From Acanthosepion pharaonis (Eukaryota; Mollusca; Cephalopoda; Sepiida; Sepiidae): a stretch of DNA of 64,000 nt. How positions within the stretch are numbered: the first letter of the stretch is position 1; each line of letters starts with the position of its first letter. Made by a program: the position numbers and the translations under genes. Where the stretch lies: assembly GCA_903632075.3 (NCBI GenBank), contig CAHIKZ030003470.1, positions 1 to 64,000 of the forward strand, read 5' to 3'. Positions 36,767 through 50,479 of this stretch are shown here, piece after piece. Under the pieces are notes generated by a model. It had not been told where the DNA came from. It ran no database searches and saw only the letters and a program-made list of their open reading frames with translations.

Positions 36767-39642
36767 GTATAATTTTATGTTAAATTATGTTAGTCTTTCA
36801 ACGTTTATCATGTAAGATGAACTTTTGAAAAAGAATTTAATGCAAATTATATTCGCAGTTTCAATTTATCAACAACAATGTCTATATTAAAAATAGATTT
36901 AAAATAAAGAATTGTGAATAACGGACTGAAATCTTTTTTCACAAGCTTTACACATTTAAATTTATATAATTAAAAAAATACATATATATTATGAAGAAAA
37001 TCAGGGTATAAAAATTTCTTTAAACCCTTTGTTGTATAAATCGAATTTATTATTCTCTTCATTTTCAAAGTGAATGCAATTTTTTTTAAATACATTTGCC
37101 GAAAACATATTTTGTCATATATAAATATATTTAATATATCAATTTTCTATAATAATATAAACCTGGAAAGGTCGAATCCTTATAAAAAGATTTGTGAATT
37201 TTGACGTCGCTCCTAAACCACTCCTTTTGGTTCCAAAAAAATGTTTTAAATATTTTTGAAAAAGATGATTCACCAACAATCGCCTTTTTCCTCCATTTAT
37301 ATAAAATAAAAATTTTTAAAAAGAAAAACTTTATTGATCTCCGGTCTGTCTACCCAATGTGTTTAGGATTTTAGACAGACGGGACCAGCAGGGATTGGGG
37401 CCGATTTATTTTGAGTCCGACGGAATGGCAAAAACACAATCCTTAATCTGTTCTTGTTGACAAAAAAATTTCAGATGAAAAAAAAATGGTGACAATCTTA
37501 ATTGTAGAAAATATATTTTAATCCATATTTCCGTTACATAAAAAAAAATTGTTCTTATTTTTATATCCGCTCTTTAATGGACTATGGAAACCATGTTTCT
37601 ATCATACAATTACCTATTTTGAATTGGGAATATAAATTTAGAATTATGTATGTCGGAGTGTGGTTTAAAATTTTAAATTTTGGGGCTAATTTCGTCAATC
37701 ATTCGAACCTTGATTCTATAAAGAATTTGATATACCTCTCTTTTTCTTTTTCGATCTGGTTTGGTATAAGATCTGATCTCAGGCTAATTTATAAATCGCT
37801 TCTTCTTCTTCCGTATATAGAAACTCTTTTCTTGTAATTTTGATTTAAAAATAAAACAAATAACAATTTTTTCTTTATATGAAAAGTTGTCTGGCCTGCA
37901 ACTCAAAATAATGTAATCTTATATTAAAATTGCAACTTCTAATATGGCTTTATAGTAATCTTTTCTTTGTCGATTTAGATGGAACTTCCTTTTTGGTTGT
38001 TTCGACTTTTTTTGGAAATATAAGTATTTTTCGATTTTTATGAAATATTTATTGCCTTTACTCTTTAATACAAAAATCTCTGTCGATTTATTTGGTCTTT
38101 TATGCCGTATGTAAATATGAACTATTTTTGAATAATATATATGCTTTTATTTGACGCTGAAAAAAAGTTCTGGGTCTGTCATCAGGGCTTTTAATTTTCT
38201 AAAGATATCTTTTTATATATAATATATTCCCAGAATCGCTTTTATTTTGTTTACCTTTACTATCAAAATAATGCCTTTGGTATATAGCGCATTATATATC
38301 TCCAAATCCAAAACTATGTTTAGGTGACTTTTCGACCAATGGTTCTGATCGAGCATTTCTTTATTTTTTATTTTTTAAATTAATAAAACCGTTTTATTTT
38401 AATAATGAGATTCTGGTTTTATTTTCTAATTTCTTTTACATAGGGGGGCGGGGCTTATAAAATATATAATTTAAAAAAACAAAAAACTAATTTGGCCTTT
38501 TTTCTAAAATACGAAAAATGATAATAACAATTTTTTTCTCACCTGGGTTCTGTCAAAACTTAATGCCGCTAATTAGATAAACTTAAAGGAAAGAATAAAA
38601 TAAATTTATGAAAATTATGAAATTTCGATTTTATAAAATGGTGGAACCTAATATGAAGATTTTTTTTTAAAAATGAAATTTTGACCTGATAGTCAAAAAA
38701 TTTAATTATCTGAAATTGAAAAATCTCTATTTTTATATTATCGCGGGTTTTAAATTTTAATATATTTATTATAATATATCTATATATAGTTTTTATTTAT
38801 TTAAATATAATTTTCAAAATACACTTTTTATCCGATTAAAAATTTAATGAATTTTTCTAAATAAATAAAATTTATTTAAAATCCAAATTGATAATGAGTC
38901 TTGATACGCAAAATTAGGCCAGATGCTTTGACCGACATTTTTATCAATTGCCAATACGAAATTTAAAGTTTTTTTGGTTCATTTTCTCTAAATTACTTTT
39001 CATTTCAAATAACAATTCCTATATTAACAAAAAATCTGGCCAAGATGTTTATATAATATTTTTTCTGATACGTTTTTTTGTTAAAATTTAAATTTTGTAT
39101 TTTCGACCTCTCTCTTTCTTTTTATGAATTTTTTTCTTTTAGGATCGTCTGAAATTGTATATATATAAATTTAGTGAATTATTTTCAAACTCAATTATAG
39201 ACTTCGTCTAAAAAAAAATTAAACAACCTGTTTAATAAACTGTAAGTAAAAAAATTAAATCATATTTTTATGAATATTTTTAATAATACAATTTTCAACA
39301 CATCAGTATATATGTTTCAAAGGTTGGTCAACATGTTATAAACCAGTATTTTCGCCATAAAAAATTGCAAAAAAAATCGTAATTAAATAAAAAAATTTTG
39401 AATATTTGTCATCAGAATAGACAAAAATGAAATTATTTGGTTAAAAATGTAAAAGAAAAATGAGAACATAAAAAACTACAAACATATTCAAAAAAGTTTC
39501 ATTCAGCGTGTCGTAATAAATGCCAATGGAATTTTTTTGTTGTTTAATTTTTTTAAATATATATTAAGAATCAATAAATTTACCATTATTATTTAACAAG
39601 TATGAAAACTGATTTATATTTAAATTTATACATAATTTTAAT
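36396..39642. other. Hyper-AT block, no supported gene
   Basis: Extremely AT-rich with many A/T homopolymers, including a (TA)n array near 36735-36765. No coding similarity found; the 86-codon ORF at 37577-37837 has no recognisable motif. Confidence 0.5.
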
Positions 39643-40820
39643 TGTGGCACCATTTATGATCTAAGAAAAGGAAAAGAAAAAATTTAAAGCAGAAAGAAAG
39701 GCTCTATTGAATCTTGGAATATGTTCATATATATATGAACACATCTAGGATATAAAAGACAATGAATATATTGATAAGTAACAAATGGCGAAAAGTGTCA
39801 TTACAATGACACCATTTTGAGGGAAAAAGGAAAAGAAAGAAAGAAAAAAGAAAGAAATGTGTTTTGAAATCGTGGGTTATAAAAACAAACAAACTGCTGG
39901 TCGACTGGACAATGAAAATATTGAAAAGTTAACAAATGAAATTGAGTGTCATTACAATGACAAAAATTTCTGAAAAAAAAACTGAAAAATTTTCTTGACG
40001 CAGATGTGTGTTTTGATAACTGCTGTGTTAAAAAATTGCGTAAACAAAATGGCTCAAAGAAAAGGAAAAAATTCAAAAAATTCTATTTGATAATTGACAA
40101 AAAACAGGTGTAAAAAGGACTTTGGACAGATATGAAAAATTAAATGCCACACAAGCCGTGTCCGCTGACCGATTTTTTTTTCGAAAAACAACTTTGGCCT
40201 GCGATAATAAAATTATGTTATCAGAAATATGTACCGAAGGAAAATGAATGGGGACCCAGAAGTGTTTTTTTTTTCTTCCTTGGAGGCGACAGACTGACTG
40301 AAACTTTAGAGATATTTCTTTTTTGAGGCCGTGTTAAGAAGACCACCCATTTTGATAAAGCGATAAAAATACCTGACAAAAACCACGTGTAGAACAAGAG
40401 TTGTCATATTGTCCGTTTGCGGCTAGAAAAATGATAACGGCGATTAAAAGGAAGAAAAAGGAAAAAGAAGAGAGATAATTTTTTTTAGTTAAGCAAGATA
40501 TATTTTTTTCCCGAAACAAAGCCGCGGATTGTTCACGCCCGACTAAGACATCATTGGTCAAGTGGTGATCATCATTGGAAAGATCAAGACCTCATTGGCC
40601 GAGGTGATCACGTGACGCACGAAGAAGGCTGTCGACGCCCCCCATCCAGAGTATAAGTATGAGAAGCTGCTACGAAGAAGTGGGGAGGGCAGTTCACGCC
40701 CCTCAGAAGTATGGTGAGAAAGTGGGGAGTGAAAAAGTTCCCAAAAATGGAAAAGAGTGGAAAATCCCTAACCAGAAATAAAAGAGGTGGATATGTATTT
40801 AGAATTATCGAGGAACCCCC

Positions 40821-40870
40821 GACGCCGACAGACCCACCCCGGTTTTTGTCGGCGTCCATAATAAAAGCGA
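40821..40870 (+). promoter_or_regulatory. Hairpin plus TATA-like site, candidate LTR promoter (copy A)
   Basis: A perfect 10-bp inverted repeat (GACGCCGACA and TGTCGGCGTC, 16-nt loop) is followed at once by CATAATAAAAGCG. In copy B the same place has a 9-bp stem and CATATAAGCG, a better TATA box. Conservation of both parts in the two copies suggests a core promoter. Confidence 0.45.
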
Positions 40871-41481
40871 GGAAATCAGTTCCCCAACAGGCAGAAATCA
40901 GAGTTTGGGCTCCAGCGGAGAGTTGAGTTTCCAGAGTTGAAGTTGCCTCGCAGATAGCTGACCAAGATTCACGCAAAATTCCGGACTCCTCTTCAACCCA
41001 AGAACAATTATTTTGAAGAGCGACTTAGAACCAGACCACCGAAATAAGTTTTTTTCGACTTTCGTCCAAAGACAAACCGAAACACCAATTTCTTAGAGAG
41101 CAAACAACTTGAAGCGTTAAAACTTGCCTAACGGAAAACGACGTGTCAAAATCCACAGAACGGGTCGGGAGATAGATGCAGTCCTATGTATCGAACAACT
41201 AGACATAAAGTTTGTTACCTTTTTCTTTGATACTTTGAACTTTTTGAGTTTTCATTTTATTTTCTTTTATGCATATTTTGTAGTATCACCCCGTTGAACT
41301 CTGTTTGCATTACGGCCCCAACCACTGTTTGATCTCGTCTGTCTAAGATCAATTCACAACGTGGGTAGGCAGACTGGAGATCAATGCAGTTACCTTGGTA
41401 ACCAGGCGTTGGAAGCGAGTTGGGAACGACGAGGCTGATATCAAATCTAACCAGATTCCCACCCGAATCACCAAAAGGTTA

Positions 41482-41766
41482 GAACGTCACATTTGGGTGC
41501 CGCGACCGATACCAAGCCAGTTGGTCGTCACAGGACGAGACAACACGACTGACGCGACAGGCGGACGTCACGTTTGGAGCAGCGACATCCGAACGGAGCA
41601 GCGAGGAGCGAACAGCTGGCGCCGCGGCGAAGACGTCACAATTGGTGTTGTGTATGGACGGACACAACTGGTGGTGACCGGGCTGTTTGGGGACGTCACA
41701 ACTGGCGCCGTGGTAGATCAGGATAGAACGTCACAGTTGGCGCTGCGACCGGGGGACGACGTCACA
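41482..41766 (+). repeat. Array of CGTCACA + PBS-like units (copy A)
   Basis: About six degenerate units share the plan ACGTCACA-N-TTGG-GCCG-GACC, for example CGTCACATTTGGGTGCCGCG at 41485 and CGTCACAGTTGGCGCTGCG near 41730. TTGGTGCCGNGACC resembles a tRNA primer-binding site placed right after an LTR end in CACA, so each unit looks like an LTR-end/PBS junction. The long plus-strand ORF here (41395-41805) follows the repeat and is not treated as a gene. Confidence 0.6.
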
Positions 41767-43620
41767 AGAGATTCCAAATTGAAATCAAAAAAAAAAAACA
41801 AATAATTATGATCAAGAATTGAAAAAAAATTTAAGATCTAATTTTAAGCTTGACCAAGAAGAATATTGTGGTGAAAATTTTCATTTAAATATTCAGGGCT
41901 GAACCCATCCGGAAATTTTCGTCGGTCTTCGATATGTGTTTTTGATATACACAAGGATATCCACAATTCCTTCATCACGCATTACCTTGTTTTCATTGAC
42001 AAAATAGTTCTTATTCAATTTAGCTAGAAGCCTTTGAAATCTTTTTTTTTTCCTCTCATTTAATGGCTTTCAGCATAGATTGAATATCTTGAGCTTTGAA
42101 ATATCAACAAAATCAAACAATACCTACTATTAATTATACAATCAGGCGATTTTATCCATTTTCTTAAAGGAATGGAGACAATCCAGATTAAAGTTAAAAT
42201 TTAATTCCTGGCAAATATGGCCATTTACGTCAAACAATTATTTATACAATTTGCATAATTACTATTCTTCATTGTGTCTACAAAAGTGACCCAAAATGAC
42301 TGCATCAGTAATTTTAATTGCTCGAATCTAGAAACAAATGAACGTGTATACAGAGACAGATTTCTGGTTGTTGTGTGCTTGCTAGTGATACGGACACGCA
42401 TAATTTAATAAAAACCCTTTGATCATTGATTACCAGAACAAATAGGGAAAATGTCTTAAATAATTTATTCCTGTTGAACGGTTTTTTTTTTTTTACTATT
42501 TTATACGTTATCTTGAACTTTCATCGGTGAAATTTGAGAATTTTGACTCAGGAGCTCAGGCAATAGGGTTATTTTTTTTTTTTTTTTTTTGAAGGGGGGT
42601 CGCATTAGAGGGGAGGGATTTTTTTTTTTTGAGGGTCCTTGATATTTTAATTTATTTTTGATTTTTTCATTTTTTTATTTTTTTTTTTTTTTTATTCAAA
42701 AGGCGGGGTATTTATTTGGGGGCTTTTTTGCCGGTGTTTTTTTTTTTCTCAGAATACTTTTTGGTCGTATTATTTTTGAAGAAATTACAAAGGATGAAAG
42801 GAAGATTAAAACAGGACTAAGATAATGCTCCTCTTGACTAAATCGGTAAACCACGAAAAATTTTTGAAATTCCGTTTTAGGAAACAAGTAAATGGAAGCA
42901 TATTTTTCATGAGAAGGGACATTCAGGCCGCTAAAAAACGTTATTACTGTAGAATTATAAATTTAGTTATGTTTACTTAAAAATTTGTGACTCTAAAAAG
43001 AAATATAAACTAGTAAAATGTTGATATTCATGTATTTATATATATATATAATATATATATCGTTTTTTTTTTTTTTTCAAAATTGATTTTAGAATTAATC
43101 AGGCGAGATTAATGTTCTGAGAATGTGTCTATTCTGAATGTCAGGAAATGGCTCTTACATTATAAATCCCTTTGGAATTTTGTCAAGAATCTCGAGGTAA
43201 ACTGTTTTATTATCTCCTAAAGATATGACTATTTATTCAATACAAGATTAATGGTAGATTTTAAATGGGCAAGAGGAAGTTCCTATAAAAATATTTCCGG
43301 CTTGATACAGTTACGGAAAATCCCTTGCAATAGATTTTTCTCATTGATTCCGTGAAATTGTTCAACTTCTCTCAGAGGAAAAGTTATAAATGTGGTCTCT
43401 TTGTTTACTCTTTTGTCTAATATTTCCTTCAGGCTGATGGCAGTCAGAAAATGTATTCTCAGCATGGTTAAATAAAACTATATTTTTGTTGCCTCGAGTC
43501 GTTTTTCTTCATTTGTTGATTGTCATGGATCCTTACCTATAAAAGAAATGAACTCTTCTTAACATTATGTTTTACAAAACTCAAGAAAAGGATTGAATGG
43601 TGATTATTATTTCAGATTGA
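41767..43620. other. AT-rich stretch with long T-runs
   Basis: T-runs near 42480-42495, 42570-42590, 42619-42630 and 42670-42695, with short G-runs (GGGGGG near 42595, GGGGAGGG near 42611), and a short (TA)n near 43038-43060. No gene recognised. Confidence 0.5.
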
Positions 43621-44060
43621 CGGTCTTTTCTGCCTCTGAGCAGAATGGAACCCGGACGAGATTCCGCCGAAGGGTTCCATTCTTGTTCGGGGAGAAGAAC
43701 GACCCGATCTCATTTATATTTTCCGGTCATTTTTTTGGTCAAAGGCTCAGGATCCACTAATAAAAACTCGGCCCTGTGCCACACATCATATGTCATTTAG
43801 GGGGGGCTGAATACCGAATCAAGCCGAAAAGCTCGGATTGATTTTAATGGTCTCTGTTCTTGATCTTTTATTGGACGAGGCTAAGATTAGGGCAAGTCTC
43901 GCGGGGAGGTTATGAAACCGATAAGTGTTTATCGGGTTCTATATCCATTTTTGGCCGAACCAGACTCTTAACCATTATTTTTACGCCGTCGGCCTTGTGA
44001 ACACGCAACCCTCGTGGCATCCTAGGAACCGAATTTAGTTGGCAAGCCGATCTATAATTC
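43621..44060. other. GC-richer island of unknown identity
   Basis: About 440 bp with much higher GC than its flanks. It opens with a strong hairpin (43642-43683) and contains phrases such as CGAACCAGACTC and GCCGTCGGCCTTGTG. No ORF with recognisable similarity; probably an inserted repeat, but only one copy is in this window. Confidence 0.4.
43642..43683. repeat. Strong hairpin, 12-bp perfect stem
   Basis: AGAATGGAACCC (43642-43653) pairs with GGGTTCCATTCT (43672-43683) around an 18-nt loop. Inside the loop CGGA and TCCG can pair again. Confidence 0.75.
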
Positions 44061-45082
44061 AAGTCTACCAGACTAACAGTTGAATTAATAACTTTCAATC
44101 TTGTATTATTATTTCTTGTGCCATCCAGTATTCAACAGAAAGACGTTTCTGAGTACTTTTGTTCCTGGAATTCGTTTGACCCAGTTAACTACTGATTGAA
44201 GGTTCCTTTCAAAAATCAGCTAAGAAGAACAAGTGTAACGAATATATATTGTTGTTTTAAGGAATGTACACATTGAATCATTGGATGTATTTATTTTTCT
44301 GGGAGTTACAGGTATTTTACAGACAATGGAGATGTTACTATATATTTTTAATGTAAGCTGTTTCAATGAGTAGTGACCAAATTAAAACACATGGAATCAC
44401 TTTAGAGAACAAATTTTTTGCAAACAATGAAAATATGTTTCGGCAATATGTTTCTGAAAACCCATTTAATACTTTTAAGAACGGGTCTTGGTAAAAAAAA
44501 AAACGTCAGTGGATATATTTTACTGAAGAATACTAAAACGTCTATGAAATATTCCTTCATTCAAAATTTTACTCTTACCGAGGATGCAGTTCTAATTTTC
44601 AACTAATCAAACCTATGCATTTAATGATGGAGACGGATCAACTATTTTCGCGCGTTGCATTCAGATAAATTTCATCATTTATATATCTAAAGAAGGTGCT
44701 TACTACTGTCTGATTGGCTAAATCAATTACGAATGAGTACTGCGTTAGATTATCACATTTTGAGCACCTCGACGGCGTGTAAAGCCACTAAGATGCAAGG
44801 AGTTGTTGAGTAAAGAATCAGTTGCTATAAAAAATAAGGAGTTTAATCTTAAATTAATCCAGAAAATTCTCGATTTTTATTGCTACATCTAACCTTTTTA
44901 ATATAAATTCCCCATAACTACCATACTTCCCTTTGAAGAAACAGTATTTTGGACAGAAGAAATTGTTAAAAATGGGTAACCTAAAAATACAAGACTAAAA
45001 ATACAAGACTAAAAACATAAGAGGCGTATCGTTTGTATTTTTAAAACAATTTGTCAAAATTTAAATATGGTTGACATCCAAG

Positions 45083-45122
<40 letters not shown>

Positions 45123-46109
45123 ATATATATATATGGATTTAGAACGAATGGAATCTTAGTTTTTAATTGAATATATTTTAAAACTTCCAAATCTTTTCCT
45201 TTTTTAGTGGTCGTTTTTAGGAGAAAAAAATATATATATTTTTATATCTTTATTCTTTTTATGTAAACAGTCTTTATCTATTCAAAAGGTCTAATCATCC
45301 GAGAAAAATAATAAAGAAAATAACCAGATAAAAATCAATCTGAATATACCCTTCGACCAACAGGAGACTTGATTAGGCTAGGGAGAGTTTGCCCAGTAAA
45401 AATAATTTCTATTATTTTAAAGCACATCTCTTTCGTTCAGTTTCATTTTATCATATTTTTCTTTTACATTTTTTTTTTTTTTATATTTAAGAGAAAAATC
45501 ATTTTCGTTATTAAATGAATATTTTTTAATCCAACACAAATTATTTTTTGTTTTGTTTTTTTTTGAAGAAAAAACGCGTTGCGTCAGGGAAAGTGGACAC
45601 GTGAAATTGGGAAGATTAACCACTGCAGTTGAGCAATGTGTAAATAATGGCTGTACGCCGTTGTAAATGTGGCGAGAAATGGATTCAAATATATGAGAGG
45701 TAAGAATTTTAACAAAACAGTTCGCTGTCTTCGGATTTATAAAAATAGGAGATAAAAGATTAAAATTTAATTTTAAACTGCGCAGAAAAAAACCAAACCA
45801 GAACACATGCATTTCGAAAGCTTACATTACTCTGACATAACTCTTTGTTTTTGGGTTACCAAAAACAACTTGGTAAAAATTAGAATTTAATTCAAAGCTG
45901 ACTAAATATGGTGATACGGTAGGCATCAAAATAGAAGCTCAGATCAAATTGAAGTTGGTCATAATTTCTGGTCGATGTAAAAGGTTACGAGCACATCTTT
46001 GCTTCAGCCAGGATATTCAGTAGTGGGTGGAATCTTCACGATTTTTTTACTATCAAATATAACGAAAACAAAGTGTGGTCGTCAGCAAAAGTGACAGCTA
46101 ATGAGGTGA
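44061..46109. other. AT-rich stretch, no supported gene
   Basis: Includes a (TA)n array at about 45083-45134 and a short direct repeat of AAAAATACAAGACTA near 44985-45010. No coding similarity. Confidence 0.5.
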
Positions 46110-46598
46110 GCTATGATTTGGAGGCGTCAGAATCGAGCAATGTAAAGCAAAGTAATAGATGACGGAAAAGATGACACCGAGATCCGAAGAGGTATTGGAA
46201 TACAAACGGTGCTGAACTTTTATGCAATGTCAATCCCCTTACATGGCAGTGAATGCTGGAAATCTCTTCATAAATGAAGAGAGACCTGAGGCAACAAAAA
46301 TATGGTTCTACAGAAGGATGCTGACAATACCATTGCGATTCATGTGTAACGAAGGAATTGTAAGGAAAATGCCAACAAGGACACTTACACTTGGAATTAG
46401 AAACATAATTAAAGTTTCTGAGACATGTAACAATTAAAGAGGGCTTATGAATTTGACATTCACAAGGCATTGAAGTCAAAACGAACAGATGTAAAGAGCG
46501 AAAATCTTCATAACGAGCTTGTCATTGGATGACAGAAATAGTAAAAGGACAAACATTGCTTAGAGTTACAACGGATAGGAAGTTGTGGAAAGACATGA

Positions 46599-46601
<3 letters not shown>
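46110..46601 (+). pseudogene. RTE-like LINE C-terminal remnant (copy Y4)
   Basis: The plus strand reads DTEIRRGIGI then TVLNFYAMSIPLHGSECW (46170-46262), EERPEATKIWFYRRMLTIPL (46280-46340), and RVTTDRKLWKDMK near 46563-46600. These match the EIRTRI, CYVxSVLLYGSECW, FYRRMLRIPWT and RDRxxWKxMV blocks of family Y. The part between GIGI and VLNF is shortened, and the FLGH block is not recognisable. It ends in a 28-nt T-run (46602-46629). Frame changes show it is dead. Confidence 0.75.

Positions 46602-46629
<28 letters not shown>
46602..46629. repeat. Poly(T) run
   Basis: 28 consecutive T on the plus strand, directly after the last family Y coding block. Confidence 0.95.
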
Positions 46630-46633
<4 letters not shown>

Positions 46634-46749
46634 GACAACGTCAACTCTTGTAACCAGTTGCAGGTATAAAATAATGGCTTTAATATCTTCCTTGTGGTGA
46701 AATAATTAAAAAAAAAACACTCCTTCAAATGTAATTAAAGTTTTATATA

Positions 46750-46960
46750 TAAATAGAAGAAAGAAAAAGAAGGAAAGAAGAAAGAAGAAGGAAGGAAGAC
46801 AAAAGAAAGCATGCAGGGAAAAGAAAGAAAGAAAGAAAGAAAAAAGAAAGAAAAGAAGAAAGAAAGAAAGACGACAGACAAATGAAGAAAGGATGAAAGG
46901 AAGAAAAGAAAGAAAGAAAAAAAAAAAAACGGAAAGAAAGAAAGAAAAAGAAAAAATTTC
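46750..46960 (+). repeat. (GAAA)n polypurine tract
   Basis: Plus strand almost entirely purine with GAAAG units; complement gives an F/S-rich artefact ORF (46735-47016). Confidence 0.9.
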
Positions 46961-49900
46961 TGTATCCTTTGTTTTAAGAAAAATGAAGGTTGAATCCTGA
47001 AAAGTTCAATTTTCAAAGAAAAGTAAGAAAATTAATAAAAACGAACAAATATTTAAAATTGTAACAAAGCATAACGAAATCATTTGATTATATCAAGAAA
47101 AGAAAGAATCAAGAAGGCAAATTTCCATATTTTCCTTGTTTTAAAAGAATCAAAGCATACAGAAACTTTATCCAAAAAAGGAAAAACGAAATTAACAATG
47201 TCCTTTTTGTTGAACCATTCGAGGATTTCTCCATTTTTAATGAAAAAGAAAATTCTTTCAAGGAAAAAAAAGTTAATTATATGTCTTAAAAGATTCCAAA
47301 TTGAATGAAAAAAAAAATTTTTTTATTCCAAAATGAAAAAAACATTGCATTTAAAGATGTATTACTAATAATACTTTATAATGTTAGACATGAAATTGAT
47401 TCTTTAGATATATCGATTTTGTTATGCAACATCGAAGAAATTTGTTCCAAATAAAAATATGGAAGTAATATTGATTTGATTCACCCTCAACCCAATTGTT
47501 TTGTGTTTTATAAACTAAATAAGACAAAAACAAAAACCAAAAATAAACAAATTTTTGAAGACGCCATTGCCAAAAAAGGATTTTAAATTTAATATTTTGT
47601 TTGCATTCAAGAATTTATTCAAATTGTTTTCAATTTTTTTTTAGAACGTTTTTATAAGCAATATTTCTTTTTCAAAAAGCTATTTTAATAAATTTATTTT
47701 TTTACAATCTTTAAAATCAATTTATTGTTTTCAAAATGTTTTTTGACATATAAAAAAATAAATATATATAACGAATTAATTATAAATATATATCTATAGT
47801 GTTTTGCATTTTTTAAAATAGAAATGTTAAATGAAATACAATACAAGCAGTCCCAAACTGGAGAAAAAATATATCAAAACAGAAGTTTTAATTTAAATAA
47901 ACTACCGCCATCTCTTTGTGCCCATGGAATGAAGAACTAGAAAATGGTATAAACGGTAATTCGAATGCTGAATATAAAAAAAAAAACATTAAATCAACCT
48001 GGTTAAACAGCCTAAAGCAAAATTAATCAGGCCAAAATCACCTGAAAAAGTCCAGGATGTGGGGTTTTCGAACTAATTTGGACTTATGAACACTGAGGAT
48101 AATTTTTTAAATATAATTTTGGAACATAAAAATCTTCTGTCGGTTGATATTCATTAATGGCACTCTTTTCCCTTTATTTGAGGAAATCCGGATAATATAT
48201 CTGTTCTTTTTATTTCTTGAAAAAAATTAAAATGAAAGAACATATTTCAAATTACTGGATTTTTAAAAATTTCAGTTAAAATTTAAAAATAAAAAACGTG
48301 AATTTTTCATTCAACATAGTTAAATCGAAAAAAATTATTTCTTCAACAACATTTGATTCTTATCCAAAATTATATCAAAATTTCTTGATTTTAATTTCTC
48401 ATTCAGTTTAAATTCAAAAAATAAAACCGGCAATAAAATTTTGACATGGACTTGATTATTTTGATGAATTTTTCGGAAAAAAAATTATAAATTATAACTC
48501 ATCTTAAGCGTGTCTTACAAAGTTTTTTAAATTTCTAACACAATTGAATATCGTGACATAATTTGTATATATTAGATTTATATAAACAAAGAAATCACAT
48601 TTTAAAATTGTGAAAGTCCGATAAAAGAAATTCACTTTTTTTTTTTGAACATTTCCACAAATAGGATTTTACTAAAAAATAAAAGATTAATTAAAAATCC
48701 CATTTATTTTTTCCTCTAATTTCAATCAACAACAAAAAATCAACAATTAAAAATTATTGGCTTTCTCACTTTTGGTTTATTTTCATCAGTTTTATATATG
48801 ATATCATGTCCCTGAATTTTTGTACATTTATAAAGAAAATTTTCTGGAATTCTTGATATAAAAATTTAATGACCAATTTTCATAAATAAATATTTCATTT
48901 TTTTGATTTTAAATATTTAACTGGATTTTAAAACAAAATTTTTTATACTTGTTGAGAAACAAAATGCCCTTTATTTTTTCAAATTTAATATTCATTTTAG
49001 AATATAACGCATTTTGATTTAAAAATATCTATTTTGGAAAATTCATTAATTCCCATCTTTAAATTAAATTAAAATGATCAAATTAAATCTTTCTTTATCG
49101 TTTTTTACATTATCATCATCCAAAAAAACAATTTTTAAATTTTTTTTAAAAAAAAAAAAAATATATGAAAATATTTTTATGTTTTAATTTAAAATATAAT
49201 TAATTTAATAAATTTGACAATTTTGCCCTTTTAGCAAAAATTATTAAATTTGGTGGTTTGGAGAATTTACGTCAAAATTTAATTCTTTATCAACCCATTT
49301 TTCTTCCATTTTATTGAAAGTCAAGGGTTTCCATACTTTTCATCAATTTCCATTTGTTACTTTGGTGATTTTTGTACAAGATTCCTTTCTTGGCTTTAAA
49401 AGATTAACCAATATAACTTTCTTAGGAAGTGTAACCAAATTTTTTAAGATGGCTAAGGTTGGCTAATTCATTTTATCCCATCTGCATTTTTGCTGAACAT
49501 TATGAATAGTAACATTTAAGGAGAGGTGGCAATTTTTCAATAAAACATATACTATTTTAGAATTGCGTTGCCAATCATTTCATGGATAAATACGAATAAT
49601 CTTCTATTCATTCAGATCAAAATACCCAAACAAATATTTAAAATTTACCCAATTTTTGAACTAAGATAATTATTTTTAAATTTTTATTTCTGAAAATAGA
49701 TCGCGTTGTTTGATTAAAACAAAAAAATTGTTATATCAACATCTTTATCTTTCAGGTGTGAGGGGTCTGCCCAAGCGTGAAGAAAAAAATATCCAATCAA
49801 AAATAGGTTTTCAACCATTTTTTTAGAATTGTTAAAATAAAAGCACAATTTCATGTTACAAATTTATAATTTTTCTTTTTTAAGAAATAAACATCCCTGA

Positions 49901-50479
49901 GAAAAATTAGTCTTTTTGTCAATGGACTAATTGATATTATTACAAAGATCTTCCATTTCGTAGTTTTTTTAAATTTTGACAGGTCTTTAAGAAATTTTTT
50001 TTCTTTTGCATTATAGAAAATAATGGAGTGTCAAATTCTTTTCTCTCAAAATTTTGTTATTGATTTTCAGAATAATTTTCTTTTTCTTTCAGAAAAAATT
50101 TCTTACTTCTTCAAATCAAAAATCATTAATTTGACGTTCTGTTACGTGTTGGAAAAGAGAACATTTTAAAAAATTTCGCCAAGACCTTTTGGACAAAAAA
50201 ATGTTCACAAGAATTTTAACATTTTTCCTCATCTTTTCCTTTAATTAAAAAAGCGCATGACTTTCTGTCAATTTAATTTTTTTAAGCACGGAACTTAAAA
50301 GAAAATTTTGAAAGTTATTTAACGGCACTTGTTACATTAAACTGACTGAAATTTTCTGTTTCTGAACTTTTTTCTAATATATAAATAATTTTTGAAATTG
50401 ATTATTATTTGTTTGATTTCTAATTAAACATTCTGCACATTTTTCAAACTTCAATCCCTGTTTCAAGATTGTTGTTTTT
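46961..50479. other. Hyper-AT block, no supported gene
   Basis: About 3.5 kb of A/T homopolymer-rich sequence without recognisable coding or repeat structure, interrupted only by a few more balanced phrases (for example near 47935 and 48010-48060). Confidence 0.5.

Larger units (their letters stand above)
39643..41766 (+). mobile_element. LTR-like element, copy A (about 2.1 kb)
   Basis: Begins TGTGGCACCA and ends CGACGTCACA, giving TGTG...CACA termini, and is repeated at 60007-62054 with the same ends. Inside, in order: a 20-bp perfect palindrome (39722-39741), a ~149-bp tandem duplication with TGTCATTACAATGACA in each unit (39759 and 39908), GAAA-rich DNA, an E-box-containing GATCACGTGAC, a TATA-like GTATAAGTA (near 40653), a GACGCCGACA/TGTCGGCGTC hairpin (40821-40856) followed by CATAATAAAAG, and a 3' array of CGTCACA units. 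No gag or pol text is present. Likely a long solo LTR or an LTR plus leader. No matching target-site duplication was found, so the boundaries remain tentative. Confidence 0.62.

Noticed and set aside
40608..40976. Minus-strand ORFs shared by copies A and B (also 60908-61288)
   Set aside because: They run antisense through the putative promoter hairpin, and their ends differ because of indels; no domain recognised.
41395..41805. 136-codon ORF at the end of LTR-like copy A, with a 94-codon counterpart at 61719-62003
   Set aside because: The shared start follows from the copies being the same repeat. The frames diverge after the first indel in the PBS-like array, so selection for protein is not shown.
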